Shown here piece after piece: positions 11,320 through 22,794 of a DNA stretch of 64,000 nucleotides (its first letter is position 1; every line of letters starts with the position of its first letter). The notes under the pieces are model-generated. The model saw only the letters and a program-made list of their open reading frames with translations, was not told where the DNA came from and searched no databases. The translations under genes were made by a program, and so were the position numbers. Origin of the DNA: Dipteronia dyeriana (Eukaryota > Streptophyta > Magnoliopsida > Sapindales > Sapindaceae); the NCBI GenBank assembly GCA_032871835.1, contig CM065299.1, positions 25,933,074-25,997,073 of the forward strand, read 5' to 3'.

Positions 11320-13120
11320 TGTAACTTGGATACGACCGGTATGTAACTTCAAAGACAACTGATATATAACTCCAAATACAACTTCAAATACAATGATGAT
11401 GGTGTTGGACGAATCATGACACGGACTTTACGATGTACATTATTGAAACTTTACGAATGAAATTATTTTTGAACAGACATGTAACTTCAATATGAACTGG
11501 GATGTAACTTGTAACATGTAACAATACTGGAGTCCCATTCAGAAATATAATTATTTTTGAACAGAGATGTAACTTCATTTTGCATTGACATGTAACTTCA
11601 TATTGCACTGGCATGTAACTTCATTTCCAACGGGCATGTAACTTCTAATATGAAACATTACTGGAATTCTATTTTGAAATTAAATTATGTTTGAACAGGC
11701 ATGCAACTTCATTCCAACGGCCATGTAACTTCTAACATGTTACATTACTGGAGTTCTATTCAGAAATTAAATTATGTTTGAACTAGCATGTAACTTCATA
11801 TTGCACTGGCATGTAACTTCATATTGCACTGGCATATAACTTCATTTTCAACGGGCATGTAACATTACTGGAATTCTATTCTGAAATTAAATTATGTTTG
11901 AACAGGCATGTAACTTCATTCCAACGGGCATGTAACTTCATTCCAACGGGCATGTAACTTCTAACATGTTACATTACTGAAGTTCTATTATGAAATTAAA
12001 TTATGTTTGAACTAGCATGTAACTTCATATTGTACTGGCATGTAACTTATTTTCCAACGGGCATGTAACTTCTAACATGTAATATTACTGGAGTTCTATT
12101 CTGAAATTAAATTATGTTTGAAATAGCATGTAACTTCATATTGCACTGACATGTAACTTCGTTTCCAACGAGGTTGTAACTTCTGACATGTAAAATTACT
12201 AGAGTTCTATTCTGAAATTAAATTATGTTTGAATAGACATGTAACTTCATTTTGCACTGGCATGTAACTTCATTTCCAATAGGCATGTAACTTCTAACAT
12301 GTAACATTACTGGAGTTCTACTAGAATTGTAATTTGGAATCAATGTATTTCAACTGTCAAATTCAATACGAACTTAATAAAGTCTACAGTACATAAAAAG
12401 TATTTCAACCATACATATAAGAGACAAAAACCTCAGGTAATAGCTTATCTACATTCATCATACATGACACGTCATTATCATTCTCAATTCTCGGACGAGC
12501 AGTACCACTAATTGTAAAGGTCAATGACCATAATATAAGTTGTACCTAGCAACATCAACTTTGGCAACATCTTCTACCAACTTCACCAAGCATCATAACT
12601 CACACATCTAGGAACATTGACCCACTTTGTCATACCACCCTCGTAACAATTGCCCACCCAACTTCCACCGTGATGGATGACCAATTTCATTGCATTCATA
12701 TTCCTGTAAGTTCATTTTAAAATATTTGACATGTAACTTTAAAATGAACTTACATGTAACAAAATAGGACTTGGATGGAATGGAACTTCACAAATCTCCT
12801 AGCATGTAACTTCACAAATCACCTAGCATGTAACATCATAAATAACCGAGCATGTAACTTCAAAAATAACCAAGCATGTGACTTCAAAAATAACATAGCA
12901 TGTAAGTTAAAAAATAACCTTGCATGTAACTTGGATACAAAAAATAAACATGCATGTAACTTTAAAAAATACCACCATGTAACTTGGGTACAAAAACTTA
13001 CAATAGTTGGGTTTCACTCCAAATCGAAATTACAGAAACACGTGATACTTAGAAATAAACTGACATGTAACATTAAATTGAACTGGCATGTAACATTAAA
13101 ATGGCATGGCATGTAACCTG
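11320..13120. repeat. Array of degenerate CATGTAACTT repeats
   Basis: More than thirty copies of CATGTAAC (mostly CATGTAACTTC) occur here, in two styles. At 11480-12320 they are part of a longer unit (GTAACTTCATTTCCAACGGG, then ACATGTAACATTACTGGAGT and AAATTAAATTATGTTTGAAC). At 12730-13120 they sit in a shorter roughly 30-bp rhythm. Isolated copies recur at 14610-14740. Short open frames here are by-products of the repeat. Confidence 0.85.
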
Positions 13121-13219
13121 AAAATAAAAATTGGCAGTACATGGGTTTCCCTCAAAATCGAAACCATCATCTTTTTCTTCAAATTACACTTGTTCATTCT
13201 TGTAAAAAACAAGTAGGCC

Positions 13220-13916
13220 TAGGGATGGGAGTGGGGGCCCGTTGGGGCGGGGGAGGGTCCCTCCACCCCCACCCCCACCCCCGCCCCCGCCCCTAAACCC
13301 CATTTGGGGTAAATGGGGATGACGGTGTTTGGGGGGAGGTTCCAACCCCCGTCCCACATTTCCCTCATTTTCAATCCTAACATTTTTCAATTTGAAATCC
13401 GAAATTTAGAATTCGAGATTCGAAATTTGATCATTCAAATCATTCGATTCACATTGTTTCGATATCCAATTCAATAAATAATCTAAAATATATAATTGAT
13501 TTAATTTAATCAAAAAATAATATAAATAACTATAGTAACATAGTTTTACACATAAATAAATATGGGGAAATAAGTATAAAGTAAATGAGTAATAGAGTTA
13601 AAGTTATTATTTTTTAAGAATATAAAAGTAAACATATAAAATATATATATATATATATGGGAAAATGGGGCTCCTCCCCCACCCCTATTAAAAGAAATGG
13701 GGAATGGGGGAATGGGGGAATGGGGGAATGAGGGTGGGGGTAGGTTCCCCCACCCCCACCCCCACCCCCACCCCCAATTAGATTTTGGTGGTAAAATTTG
13801 CCCCCACCCCAAACCCCCATTTGGGGGTAATATTTGCCCCCACATGGGGATGGGGCCCAATGGGGGAAATGCCCCCATATGGGGATGGGGCCTAATGGGG
13901 GAAATGCCCATCCCTA
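13220..13916. mobile_element. Probable hAT-type MITE with G/C-run ends
   Basis: The left end reads TAGGGATGGGAGTGGGGG and the right end is its rough inverse (GGGGGAAATGCCCATCCCTA). Both ends carry G- or C-run blocks (13220-13365 and 13660-13916) around an AT-rich core. The termini match those of the MITE at 55359-55961. No matching 8-bp target duplication is visible (AGTAGGCC against TATACATA), so the boundaries are provisional. Open frames inside are low-complexity Pro/Gly/His translations. Confidence 0.55.
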
Positions 13917-14399
13917 TATACATACATTCAACTACTTCAAGACATAGTTGAATGTTAGGTTTCTGATTTGGATATACCTTCAAGAATGTGGCAACCGAAA
14001 TCATTTGAGAGACACGATTTACCTGCAGAGACGAAGACCCACGAGTTTCAGAGCCGATTTACAGACTCGATTTAGAGAGAGAAAAATAAAATCGGTTTTG
14101 AGAGAGAGAACACGGTTTGAGAGATAATAAGCAAATCGGTTTTGAGAGAGAGAACAAGGTTTGAGAGAGAAGAAGCAAAAAAATCAAAGAATACACAGAT
14201 ATAGAGAGAGAGAGAGAGAGAGAGAGCGTGAGAAATCTAGTTTTTAGAAAATTTGGAGGTGAATGCCACTGATAAGTGAAAAGTTTTGGTGGGAAAAATT
14301 GGGTCACATAAAATAAAAATGAGGGCATATTTGGAAGTTCATGGTCAAAGATGATAACTATAAGTAAAAATAAAGTTTTAGCTAAAAACAATAACTTAA

Positions 14400-14492
14400 T
14401 AAATTTTTTGATTATTTCTTGCAATTCCCTCTATATATATATAGAGAGAGAGAAATAGAGAGAGGGAATTGCAAGAAATAATCAAAAAATTA
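14400..14492. repeat. Inverted repeat (hairpin) at the junction of two facing termini
   Basis: Arms of about 40 bp, beginning AATTTTTTGATTATTTCTTG and returning as CAAGAAATAATCAAAAAATT, flank a short AT/AG centre. It is the meeting point of two outward-facing copies of the terminal repeat of the surrounding element. Confidence 0.8.
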
Positions 14493-14969
14493 TTGATTTA
14501 TTGTTTTTAGTCATAAATTTATAATTTATTATATTTATCATTTTTAGCCATGAACAGATAAGATTGTTCTCCATTTTATCTTTATTTCAATCACCAAAAA
14601 TTTGGAAATCTACTAGCATGTAACTTGAAAATCATTGATATATAAGTTGAAAGTCAAGTGACATGTAATTTAAAAATTAACTGATATGTAACTTGAAAAA
14701 TCAAATTACATGTAACTTGGGATCAAGTGGCATGTAACCAATTTACATGCAGGGAAGTAAAATTTAGAGGTAATTTTGTCTAAAAGTGGTTAAACATGAT
14801 AAAAACAATAAAATATAAATTGGTGGCTAAAAACAATAAACAAATAATTGTTTTGGCTCTTTATGAATTCACCCCTATATATAGTTAAAACAAATTAGTA
14901 CACCCAAATAACAAATGCATCGATGGTTAAAAGTTTTTTTTTGAAGTTTTCAATTCTATGTCAATGTAA

Positions 14970-15630
14970 TAATAAAGAAGATTAGTTTCCTATTTTAATA
15001 TTAAACCATTAGATTATAAAAATCTCCCTCTAACACTATTGCAAATTCCTTTTTTAATTTGTTTTCGCTATTAGCATCCCTTTGCTAGTTGTATTTTTCT
15101 CTTAAAGACCGTTCTGTAAGCGTTTTTTATTGACTGTTTTTAAAAATAAAAATGAAAAAAAACAGTGATTTTGATTTCAGTTTCGAAATCTAAAAATATG
15201 TCTGGTGACATGTGCTGAAACCTGTATTCTGAAAATAAAAACGGTAAAAACACGTCCGGTAGATTATCTAAAAATATATAATAAAAAAAATGTAATATCA
15301 AATTGACATTTTGTTTGATATTATAACCTAAAATTATAGAACAAATTGGTTGCATAATTGATCAATGAGACTTTTCTATTGTAATTTGTAATTTAAAAAA
15401 AAAAGTAGATCAATAAAATTCATAAATAATAATCGACTAATAAAACATTCAACACTAATTCATAATTTATAAATAGATATTCATTTTATTAAATATAAAA
15501 AACAGAGAAAAAGAAATAAAAAAAAAACATTTACCTAGTATACGTTAACATTAATAATTAATGTTAAGATAAGATTTAAAATAATATAAAATGTAAGTTA
15601 AAATCTGTATTAAAAAAATAAAGATAAAAG
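14970..15630. other. AT-rich spacer
   Basis: No gene or named repeat is seen. The sequence is rich in A runs and lies between the inverted-repeat element and the MULE that follows. Confidence 0.45.
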
Positions 15631-16019
15631 ATAATGTCTGTTTTTATCCAAAAAAACGTACATGTAGATATTTTTTTTGGACCCTTCTACAAATGTCACT
15701 TTCAATGTTTGAAAGTGCAAAAATGTCTCCATCTTGTTTTCTTACATTTGTGTTCACTATTAAAGTTAACTTTGCATACAATGTCCCTTGTTGGACTAAA
15801 GTGCCCTTCCCACATAAATGAGGGTGTAATGACAAGAATACCTCTAAAGAGTTTTGTTTTCCAAAATTACCCTTCCCTTCCCTCCAGTCGAGGACTATTA
15901 GTCACAAGCTCCATTGATTTACGTCTCCCACTTCTTATCCTTCCTTCAGTTGTCTTGTCCACATCTTCATTTCTTCATATCTTCCGGTTGTCGACATCTT
16001 CGTGGCATAAACATAGTTG

Positions 16020-16970
16020 ATGGTTAGAGATAGAGAAACCCTAAAAACAAAGAGATAGAGAGGTATATAGGCGACGAGGACAACAGGGGATGATGGATTT
16101 GTCTCTATAGTGTTCAGAAGGTCGTGTTGAAGCTCGATTTTGAGTTTGTCAAAGATAGATTGAATGGTAAGATACCGTAGCTGGTAGCCCAGGTGTGGGT
16201 TGTAGAATGAAGCTCGATTTTGTGAAATGAATCCACCGGGTGCATGTTAGTGTTACTTTAAAACTGGGCATCTGAACCTTGGAAATTTATTGATTTGTAT
16301 CGATTGTTTCCATAGTAGACTGAGGTTATAATAATTCGGATGATCATTATTCTTTGTTTATTATGAGTTGAAGCATGTTGTATCATTCAGAATGTGAAAT
16401 TGTGAGAATGTTAAATTTGTGGCAACTACAACCCAATATACACTGTTTTCCAAAGTTTTGCATGCAAATTGTGAGCATTGTTGTGGTGGTGTTGTCTGTT
16501 GTTGTGTTTGCTAGAGAAAATGATTGACATTGTCCTGTTTTGGTTGATTGTGATGAGTATTGGGTAGTCAGTTGTGAGCAATGGGTGTGTGGAGTTTTTA
16601 ATGAATGGCACCATTAAGGCTTATGGTGGCACTGGTTTTTTTGGGGATTGACCACTGTGTTCTGGGCTTGAAACCCTTGTGGTATGGCTTGAAATACATT
16701 TTGTTTGGTTGAAATCCTTTACAGGGCTGATAATCAATATATTGGGCTTTAAATTTAATCTTCCATGGCCTTAAAATTCTATGATTGGGCTTTAAAAAAA
16801 TTGTTTACTTTCCAACTGGGAACAAGTTTTAAATGGTTAGATTGAAAGAAAATTGTCTATATTTAGAGGTTCTAAAATTTGTTCTAGATATTTGAAAATG
16901 CCATGTTGTTATTGTTTTAGTTATATATTTGTTCATTTGCATAACCTTTTGACTTGAAAACATTTCCAGG
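16020..16970 (+). other. Presumed 5' leader of the MULE transposase
   Basis: No coding signal is seen. It contains several GGGCTTGAAA or GGGCTTTAAA motifs (16650-16795) and a possible splice acceptor, TTCCAG, just before 16971. Confidence 0.35.
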
Positions 16971-19736
16971 GTGTACGGAAAAATGGATGGGTTCATAGTG
17001 CACTGTGATAGGCATTGGATCGATAACCAGATGATGGTTCCAATTACCTTTGCATGTGATGAATACAAATATAGTAAAATGTTAGATACAGTATGTCAAC
17101 GAATCGGGGTTAGCAGGGAAAGATTTGTAATAAGGTTAGGTGCAGACCTTGTAACGGCAAAAGGGAGTTGGACATTATCCATTATGAGCGACATTGATGT
17201 ATCTTGTTTGCTTTCGCATAATCATTCCTCCTGGACTGAAATTAAGGTCGAACACGTTAAAAGATTTGTACCGCCAAAGGCAGCTGAAAATGTGTTTAAT
17301 ACTCCGTCGAAGTCAAAAACTACAACAATCCACTCATGTATACCGTCAATTGTTAAATCCTGTAGTAATGTAGAATCCTCAATTGGTACTCCATATTTCA
17401 AGTCAGTGAGTGGTAGCAACCAGCCGTTTGGGTCAGTTCCTTCCCCTGGATTTACATCGGTAGAGAAAGATCAGGGGACTCCATCAACTAACAAGCATTT
17501 AAAGGATGAGGTAGCTAATTCTAAATTTTCTCAAACATCTGATACAGAGGTTGAGGATGAGGATGAGGATGAGTGTAGCAGTGATAGGAAAATGGGGGTA
17601 GATTGTACAGAAGCTAAAATAGATGGAGCATTGAGCATTTCTATACTCTCTTCATCGACACAGTGGACAATACCGGGGCAGAATTGTACTCAATTCAACC
17701 AGTTAGATCAAAACGATTGTTTGAAGACAACGGAAATGTAGGTCCAATATTTAATGGACAGATGTTTAAGGACAAAAAGACCTTGAAAGGGGTTCTAGGG
17801 ATGAATGCATTGGCACAGAGGTTTGATTACGAGGTTCGACAATCGAATCATACACAATCCCCGCTGTAATATGTAAAAAGAGAGATTGTCAATGGGTATT
17901 TAGGGCAGGGAAGTCGAGAAATGGGACCTACTGGAATGTTACATATGTTGACTCTAAGCACACATATAGTGATAATGGAAACTACAACGTTGATTTTCAG
18001 CGTTTAAGTGCCCAGGTAATAGGGCAACTTTTCTCAAGACAGTTTGTCGATCCAGGACGCCACATCTGTTCTAAAGATATAATCAATGACATGAGGGATA
18101 AGCACGACATAAAAATGTTCTATAACAAAGCGTCCAGATCTAAGGACCGTGCTTTGTAAAATGTTTTCGGTGATCTGTGGGAGTCATTTAAGACGTTACC
18201 TACATACTTTCACATATTGGAAAAATATAATCCGGGGATGATAACGAAGATTGAAACCGATAGGAAAAACCGGTTCAAATATGAATTCATGGCACTTAGA
18301 GCTGGTATAGAGGGATTCAATACAGTTATTAGGCATGTTATTGTCGTTGATGCGACACATTTGAAGTCGAAGACTAGGGGTGTGTTGTTAGTTGCAGTGT
18401 GAAAGGATGGTATTGAGATGATATACCCTTTGGCATTTAGTTTTGCCAATTCCGGGTGCCTTAAGTCTTGGACATGGTTCATGAAGCAACTCGAGGGATA
18501 ATCTTATAACCAGAACGTATGTTGATAATTTATGATCGGCACACGGGTATATCTAATGGCATGAAAGCAATATTCCCTGATGCAGCATATGAGTTTTGTG
18601 CATACCATTTGGCCAATAATCTGAAACAACATTGTAAGTAGCGAGTTGACGTGATTAATCTTTACTATCGTGCTACATATGCTTATCGTGTTAAGGAGTT
18701 CGACCGCTTAATGGTTGAGATGAAATCCATTCATTCTAAAGTTCATGTTGAGCTGGTAGAGGTTGAGATACAAAAGTTTTCACGTGTCCATTTCCCTAGG
18801 AAAAGGTATCATATGATTACGACCAACATTGCAGAGTCCATGAATTCTTGCCTACTTGCAATCCGAAAGTTGCCTATCACATCTATTGCCGAATTTATAA
18901 GAGATTTGTTGCAACTTTGGTTTCACGACCGTCTATGCAATGCAAGAGAAACACCCACATTCTTGACTCAGGATCGGACCAACATATCAAAGACTAAGTA
19001 TTATCATCGCAAAGGTGTCGCATTCACCTAATTGACTTCAATAGGTTCAAGGTAGAAGACCAATGGAATGAAGCAATTATCGACATGGAACATTGTTCAT
19101 GCTCATGCCGTGAATGTGACCTAGATGACCTGCCTTGTAACCATGCCATGGTTGTTGCAACATATGGTTACGTAATTTTATTTTATTTACAATTTATAAT
19201 AGTGTTACAGGCTTATAGCCATTTTTTACAAGTTACATTTTATAATATCCTTTCAACCTATGTATGGTTACATAATCTTTATGTCTTTTGTATCAGGCTG
19301 AAAGGTATGCCCATCAACGCATTATGTTCCAACTTTTTCACAACATGATGGCTGAAACAGGCATACGCCACGGCTGTCAACCCTGTTCCGAACCCTGAAG
19401 CATGGGACCTTGTTGATGATGTTCGTAACCATGTTATATTGCCATGGAGAAATAAACGTTTGAGAGGAAGACCAAAGAAAATCGTAAACCTTCAGTTGGG
19501 GAGAAACGAAAGCAAAAAACGTGTGGGCATTGTAGGCACAAGGGACACAATAAAAAAGTTGCACAAATTCATCTTGTACCATAGGGAATCCATTAAAAAA
19601 ATACGTTGTTGTAATGTGTGCCATAAAGAAGGACATAACAATCTTAAGGGCCCGGCAACACATAAAACACCCGACCCCAGTTTGGGACCCCACCTCAGCT
19701 TGGATGATATTGACACTGACGATGAAAACCCTTGTT
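16971..19736 (+). pseudogene. MULE (mudrA-type) transposase, degenerate
   Basis: DDE transposase that cuts and inserts Mutator-like elements. An N-terminal frame (16971-17741) holds a PB1-like region (FACDEYKYSKMLDTVCQRIG) and an acidic stretch. Later frames hold the MuDR region (GQMFKDKKTLKGVLGMNALA, near 17760), the first catalytic Asp in VVDATHLKSKTRG (about 18343), the second in IYDRH (about 18530), PRKRYHMITTNIAESMNSC (about 18808), a SWIM zinc motif CSCRECDLDDLPCNHAM (about 19100) and a terminal zinc knuckle CCNVCHKEGH that has lost its last Cys (about 19610). In-frame stops after 17866, at 18157, 18400 and 18500, plus frame changes, make it non-functional. Confidence 0.85.
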
Positions 19737-20238
19737 GATTGTTATGTATGGGTGAGACTCATCCTTTCGTTATAAATTTTTATTTTTGAACAAATTTTTT
19801 AAGAGCGTGCAATTGGTTACGATTGATTGTTATGAAAACCCATGTTGATTGTTGTTGCATGCAAATACACCTTCATTATAGGTTGACACGAGAGAGTTGA
19901 ACGAAGTACGTAGATTTTCAACGGTTTTTGTAGTTTTTACAACTGCACGCTAAGTCTAGAAGCATGAGCAGCCCAGTAAATTGTCGAAGTTGTCAATGGT
20001 TTAGTATTTGTTGTTTGGTGCAGAAGATATTGTGTTTGTTGTTGTGTTTGTGTAGAAGATGTACACTAACTGTTTATTTGTGTAGAAGATAGTGATAAGC
20101 TTGTATTATAATTGGGTATTATTGAATGTTATGGTGGTTATGGTCTTTTATTTGAATAATGGCCCGGTGTTTAGTAGGAACATAATTTGTTCATTACCTC
20201 TATTGATGTGATACTGGTATTTGGGTTTAGGTTTATGT

Positions 20239-20297
20239 TTTTATGCAATGCTCCTTTAAGACAAAATATTTATGTCTTAAAGAAGCATTGCATAAAA
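20239..20297. repeat. Near-perfect hairpin of about 25-bp arms
   Basis: TTTTATGCAATGC, then CTTTAAGACA, returns as TGTCTTAAAG then GCATTGCATAAAA around a nine-base AT loop. It sits between the MULE transposase and the 97-bp repeats. Its role is unknown. Confidence 0.85.
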
Positions 20298-20304
20298 CTT
20301 ATCA

Positions 20305-20600
20305 AACATCTATTTATTGTGAAGCCCTGTTATGGTGCAGCCCACAAGTTATGCAAGATAGGGCTTGAGTTCACTAATTATTCTCATAAGACCTGACATT
20401 CATAATATTTATTTGTGAAGCCCTGTATATGATGCAGGCCAGAATTCATGCAACACATGGCTTGAGTTTAGTGATTAATGTGAAAAAACCTGATATAAAA
20501 ATCACTTAATTGTGAAGCTATGTATATGATACAGCCCACACGTCATTCCAAACAGGGCTTGAGTTTACTGATTATTCTCATAAGACCCTGACGTTAATCT
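20305..20600. repeat. Three tandem copies of an approximately 97-bp unit
   Basis: Units start with GTGAAGCCCTGT or a variant at 20319, 20415 and 20512. Each contains GCAGCCCACA or a variant, GGGCTTGAGTTTACTGATTA or a variant, and a CATAAGACCTGA-like end. The copies are diverged. They lie between the transposase remnant and the coiled-coil ORF. Confidence 0.8.
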
Positions 20601-20892
20601 ATTTATTTATGACCTATGAATGTAAATCCAAGAAAGAATAATATTTAATTAATTGAAACAACACGTAGGTTTTACATTGAAACAACACTTTGGGACTCTA
20701 ACCATTGTAACTTTTACCATTGTGACTTTTACGGATTTCAATTGTGACGTTTCATTTGAAGTTGTTCAGCATCCATCGGTGGTTCTTTCATATCTCTATA
20801 AATAATACCCCTTCCCCGCCTACAACAATATTCATTCTGTTTTTCACTTCACTTACTTTTTTGTGTGATTGTTTATTGTTGCTTTTTATACA

Positions 20893-21216
20893 ATGGCAGA
20901 AAACAACAACAACAACTACTCAAGGAACACCAAGGGCATGAACCGGGATTAAGCAAACAAACTAGAATCTATCTTTCAATGTCTGAGGGAAAGGATTGCA
21001 AATGCAGAGAGTACTATCCATGATGAGCATGATAATGTTGGACGGCTGACTATTGAAAATCAAAAGTTGCTGAGGAAGGTTGATAATTTGGAGGCCAAAA
21101 TAATCAATTTTCAAATTCAAATAGAGGTAAGAGATAATGAACTCAACAGACTATACAATGTTGTGGAAAAATTACAGAAGAAGTTGTTGGACTTCGACAT
21201 TCCACCGTCTCATTAG
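20893..21216 (+). pseudogene. Small coiled-coil ORF of the MULE, one stop
   Basis: From ATG 20893 the frame reads MAENNNNNYSRNTKGMNRD, then TAA at codon 20, and then stays open to TAG at 21214. It would be 107 aa. Residues 23-105 are rich in Leu, Ile, Glu, Lys and Asn with heptad-like spacing (LTIENQKLLRKVDNLEAKII), typical of a coiled coil. No family is recognised. Its position after the transposase suggests an accessory protein of the element. A start downstream of the stop is also possible. Confidence 0.5.
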
Positions 21217-21581
21217 AGTGACAGTGTGAGACTAGGGGGGACGGGTGTTCACTGTTTCATGTTTGATGTTGGTTATCTGTTTTTGTTTCATGTTTGTTGA
21301 TGTTTTTGTTATCTGTTTAGTTATTTTGTCCATAGATATTGTAATATTTATTTACTTATGGTGAAAATGATATGTTTGGTTTCCCCTTTCACTGTTAAAA
21401 TAAATCCAAAAATGGAACAAATTGGTGTTGCATATCTATAAAAACAACTGCCCACTGAAAAACAGAAGTCAAAATATAGACCTACAAACAACCACATTTA
21501 CTTCATATAAAACGGCAAGGGGACCTCTAGCCTTCCAAAAAAAAAACCTATGAAACCCCTTTCATAGTATTTTTCCCACTA

Positions 21582-21875
21582 TCACTTCGACAAGGAACAC
21601 AACAAGGAGTATGTACAACAAAGGAAGGGTTTTCGTTTCTTTGGGTGGTTAAACATGAATAACCAGATCTTTACTGGGGGGGCACATGCATCAGTTAACT
21701 GGTTCTCAACCGTAATGGTACAGCTTCGGATTGCTTCGCATGATTCATCCATAATACTGAATTTCTGGAAAGATGCACCCGAAAATCCTTCAACTTGTTC
21801 CTGACATTCAGGCCAAGAGTTGAATACATCGGTTTTCCTCCCTCTGTACACAACATACGCTGATTTCTTCCCCAT
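21582..21875 (-). CDS. Small protein with RNase H1 N-terminal / viroplasmin-like domain
   Basis: A 97-aa ORF that is the only uninterrupted coding unit in this element. Residues 5-40 (AYVVYRGRKTDVFNSW, then ECQEQVEGFSGASFQKF) match the small fold shared by eukaryotic RNase H1 N-termini, which bind RNA/DNA hybrids, and caulimovirus viroplasmin. The conserved Trp and the GFSGA turn are present. No RNase H catalytic domain follows: the rest (DESCEAIRSCTITVENQ and a basic tail) is unassigned. It converges with the transposase and coiled-coil genes. Whether it is a transposon accessory gene or a captured host fragment is open. Confidence 0.6.
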   Translation of the reverse strand: MGKKSAYVVYRGRKTDVFNSWPECQEQVEGFSGASFQKFSIMDESCEAIRSCTITVENQLTDACAPPVKIWLFMFNHPKKRKPFLCCTYSLLCSLSK

Positions 21876-22259
21876 TATTTAAAACTTAGTGAATCAACAA
21901 GTAAATAACCTTTGACCTTTGACTGCCTTCAGAGGATTGGAAGAAATGAAAGAAAAGAAAGAAAAGAAAGAAAAGAAATTCCAAAGAAAATAGACTTTTG
22001 GGTTTAGCCCCGGCGTAGACTTTCATCCCTTATGTTTTAGTCCACTTGTGGGAGCCAGCTGTGGTCCAGAATTCAGCGTAAGTGGCATCCAATTGTGTCC
22101 CAGATTTGTGGCTGAAATGACATGGTTTTTCAAGCCCAATGTTGGTTGTTTTCAAGCCCTGAAAACATATTTGAAACCTTATGGAAAATGAACCACATCT
22201 CATCTAGTCCCAATTCCCTATCAACATTATCATTCTCGCACTACTCCTTCCACAGAATG

Positions 22260-22794
22260 AGGAAACCTACCAGGTGCCTTCAAAACCCTGGTGTCAACTG
22301 AAGAGGAGCGAGCTGAAAGGCATGGAGCACTCTATGGAGGGACGGGTGGAAAGGCAGCCTCACCCCGCTTTCAAGGGTAGTGGTATGGATAGGAAGCACG
22401 CCAGATGGAGGGCTATACAGAGGAATAGTGATCATAATACTATCAGGAACGCCAAACTTCTCCCTCAGACGATCGATCGACTCCACAGTAGTGGTGGAAT
22501 CAGGGATTATTCTGAAATCATGAGGTAGGGAAAATACCCCTCCCAGTACGACAGAGGCAACTTAAGCCTTCTATTCACTGGCTTTAAAACCGCTTGATTC
22601 TTCACTTGAGTTCCCCTCAACTATTTCTAAAAGTTGGTCCTGATAGAGATATTTCGGCCAGAACGACGGCACGGTTGCAGGGAAGGATCGTCGCTCTCTC
22701 CGTTATCTTCTTCCTGAGCCAGTTTCCTACCAGTGAGACTCGGGGAGTCAGCCTCCACCAATCTTTCAATACTATCACGGTCAGAGTCTGCCAT
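22260..22794 (-). pseudogene. Gypsy-type gag N-terminal fragment
   Basis: Reading left from ATG 22794 the frame gives MADSDRDSIERLVEADSPSL and stops near 22637. Another frame at 22486-22280 gives REKFGVPDSIMITIPLYSPP, RLPFHPSLHRVLHAFQLAPL and QLTPGF. This is the pattern of the putative gypsy-type transposon domain found at the start of gag in large plant LTR elements. The fragment is cut off on the left by the MULE, and no pol follows. Confidence 0.65.

Larger units (their letters stand above)
9440..14965. mobile_element. DNA transposon or nested pair with long terminal inverted repeats, no transposase
   Basis: The sequence at about 9440-9655 returns as a diverged reverse complement at about 14750-14965. 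Shared blocks include TTATTTGGGTGTACTA, GGGTGAATTC.TAAAGAGCC and TTTATATTTTATTGTTTT. Two further copies of the inner repeat face each other at 14343-14440 and 14457-14560, so at least two related elements appear nested or abutting. The interior holds a CATGTAACTT-rich array, a G/C-block MITE and AG-rich stretches, but no transposase. It resembles a non-autonomous MULE-type element, although the family is not certain. Confidence 0.6.
15640..22230 (+). mobile_element. Decayed Mutator-like element with accessory ORFs
   Basis: Contains a mudrA-type transposase pseudogene on the plus strand (16971-19736), a coiled-coil ORF (20893-21216) and a convergent viroplasmin-like ORF (21582-21875). GGGCTTGAAA-type motifs occur near both sides (16660-16800, and inverted at 22130-22190), which suggests subterminal repeats. 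I could not fix the termini or find a target duplication, so the limits are approximate. The right limit is set by the start of a Gypsy gag fragment near 22260. Confidence 0.6.

Noticed and set aside
11320..13120. CRISPR-like array
   Set aside because: Plant nuclear context, and the repeats are degenerate with no constant spacer length.
13184..14004. Several Gly/Pro/His-rich open frames on both strands
   Set aside because: They translate the GGGGATGGGG and CCCCATCCCC runs of a MITE. No domain, no codon structure, and both strands are equally open.
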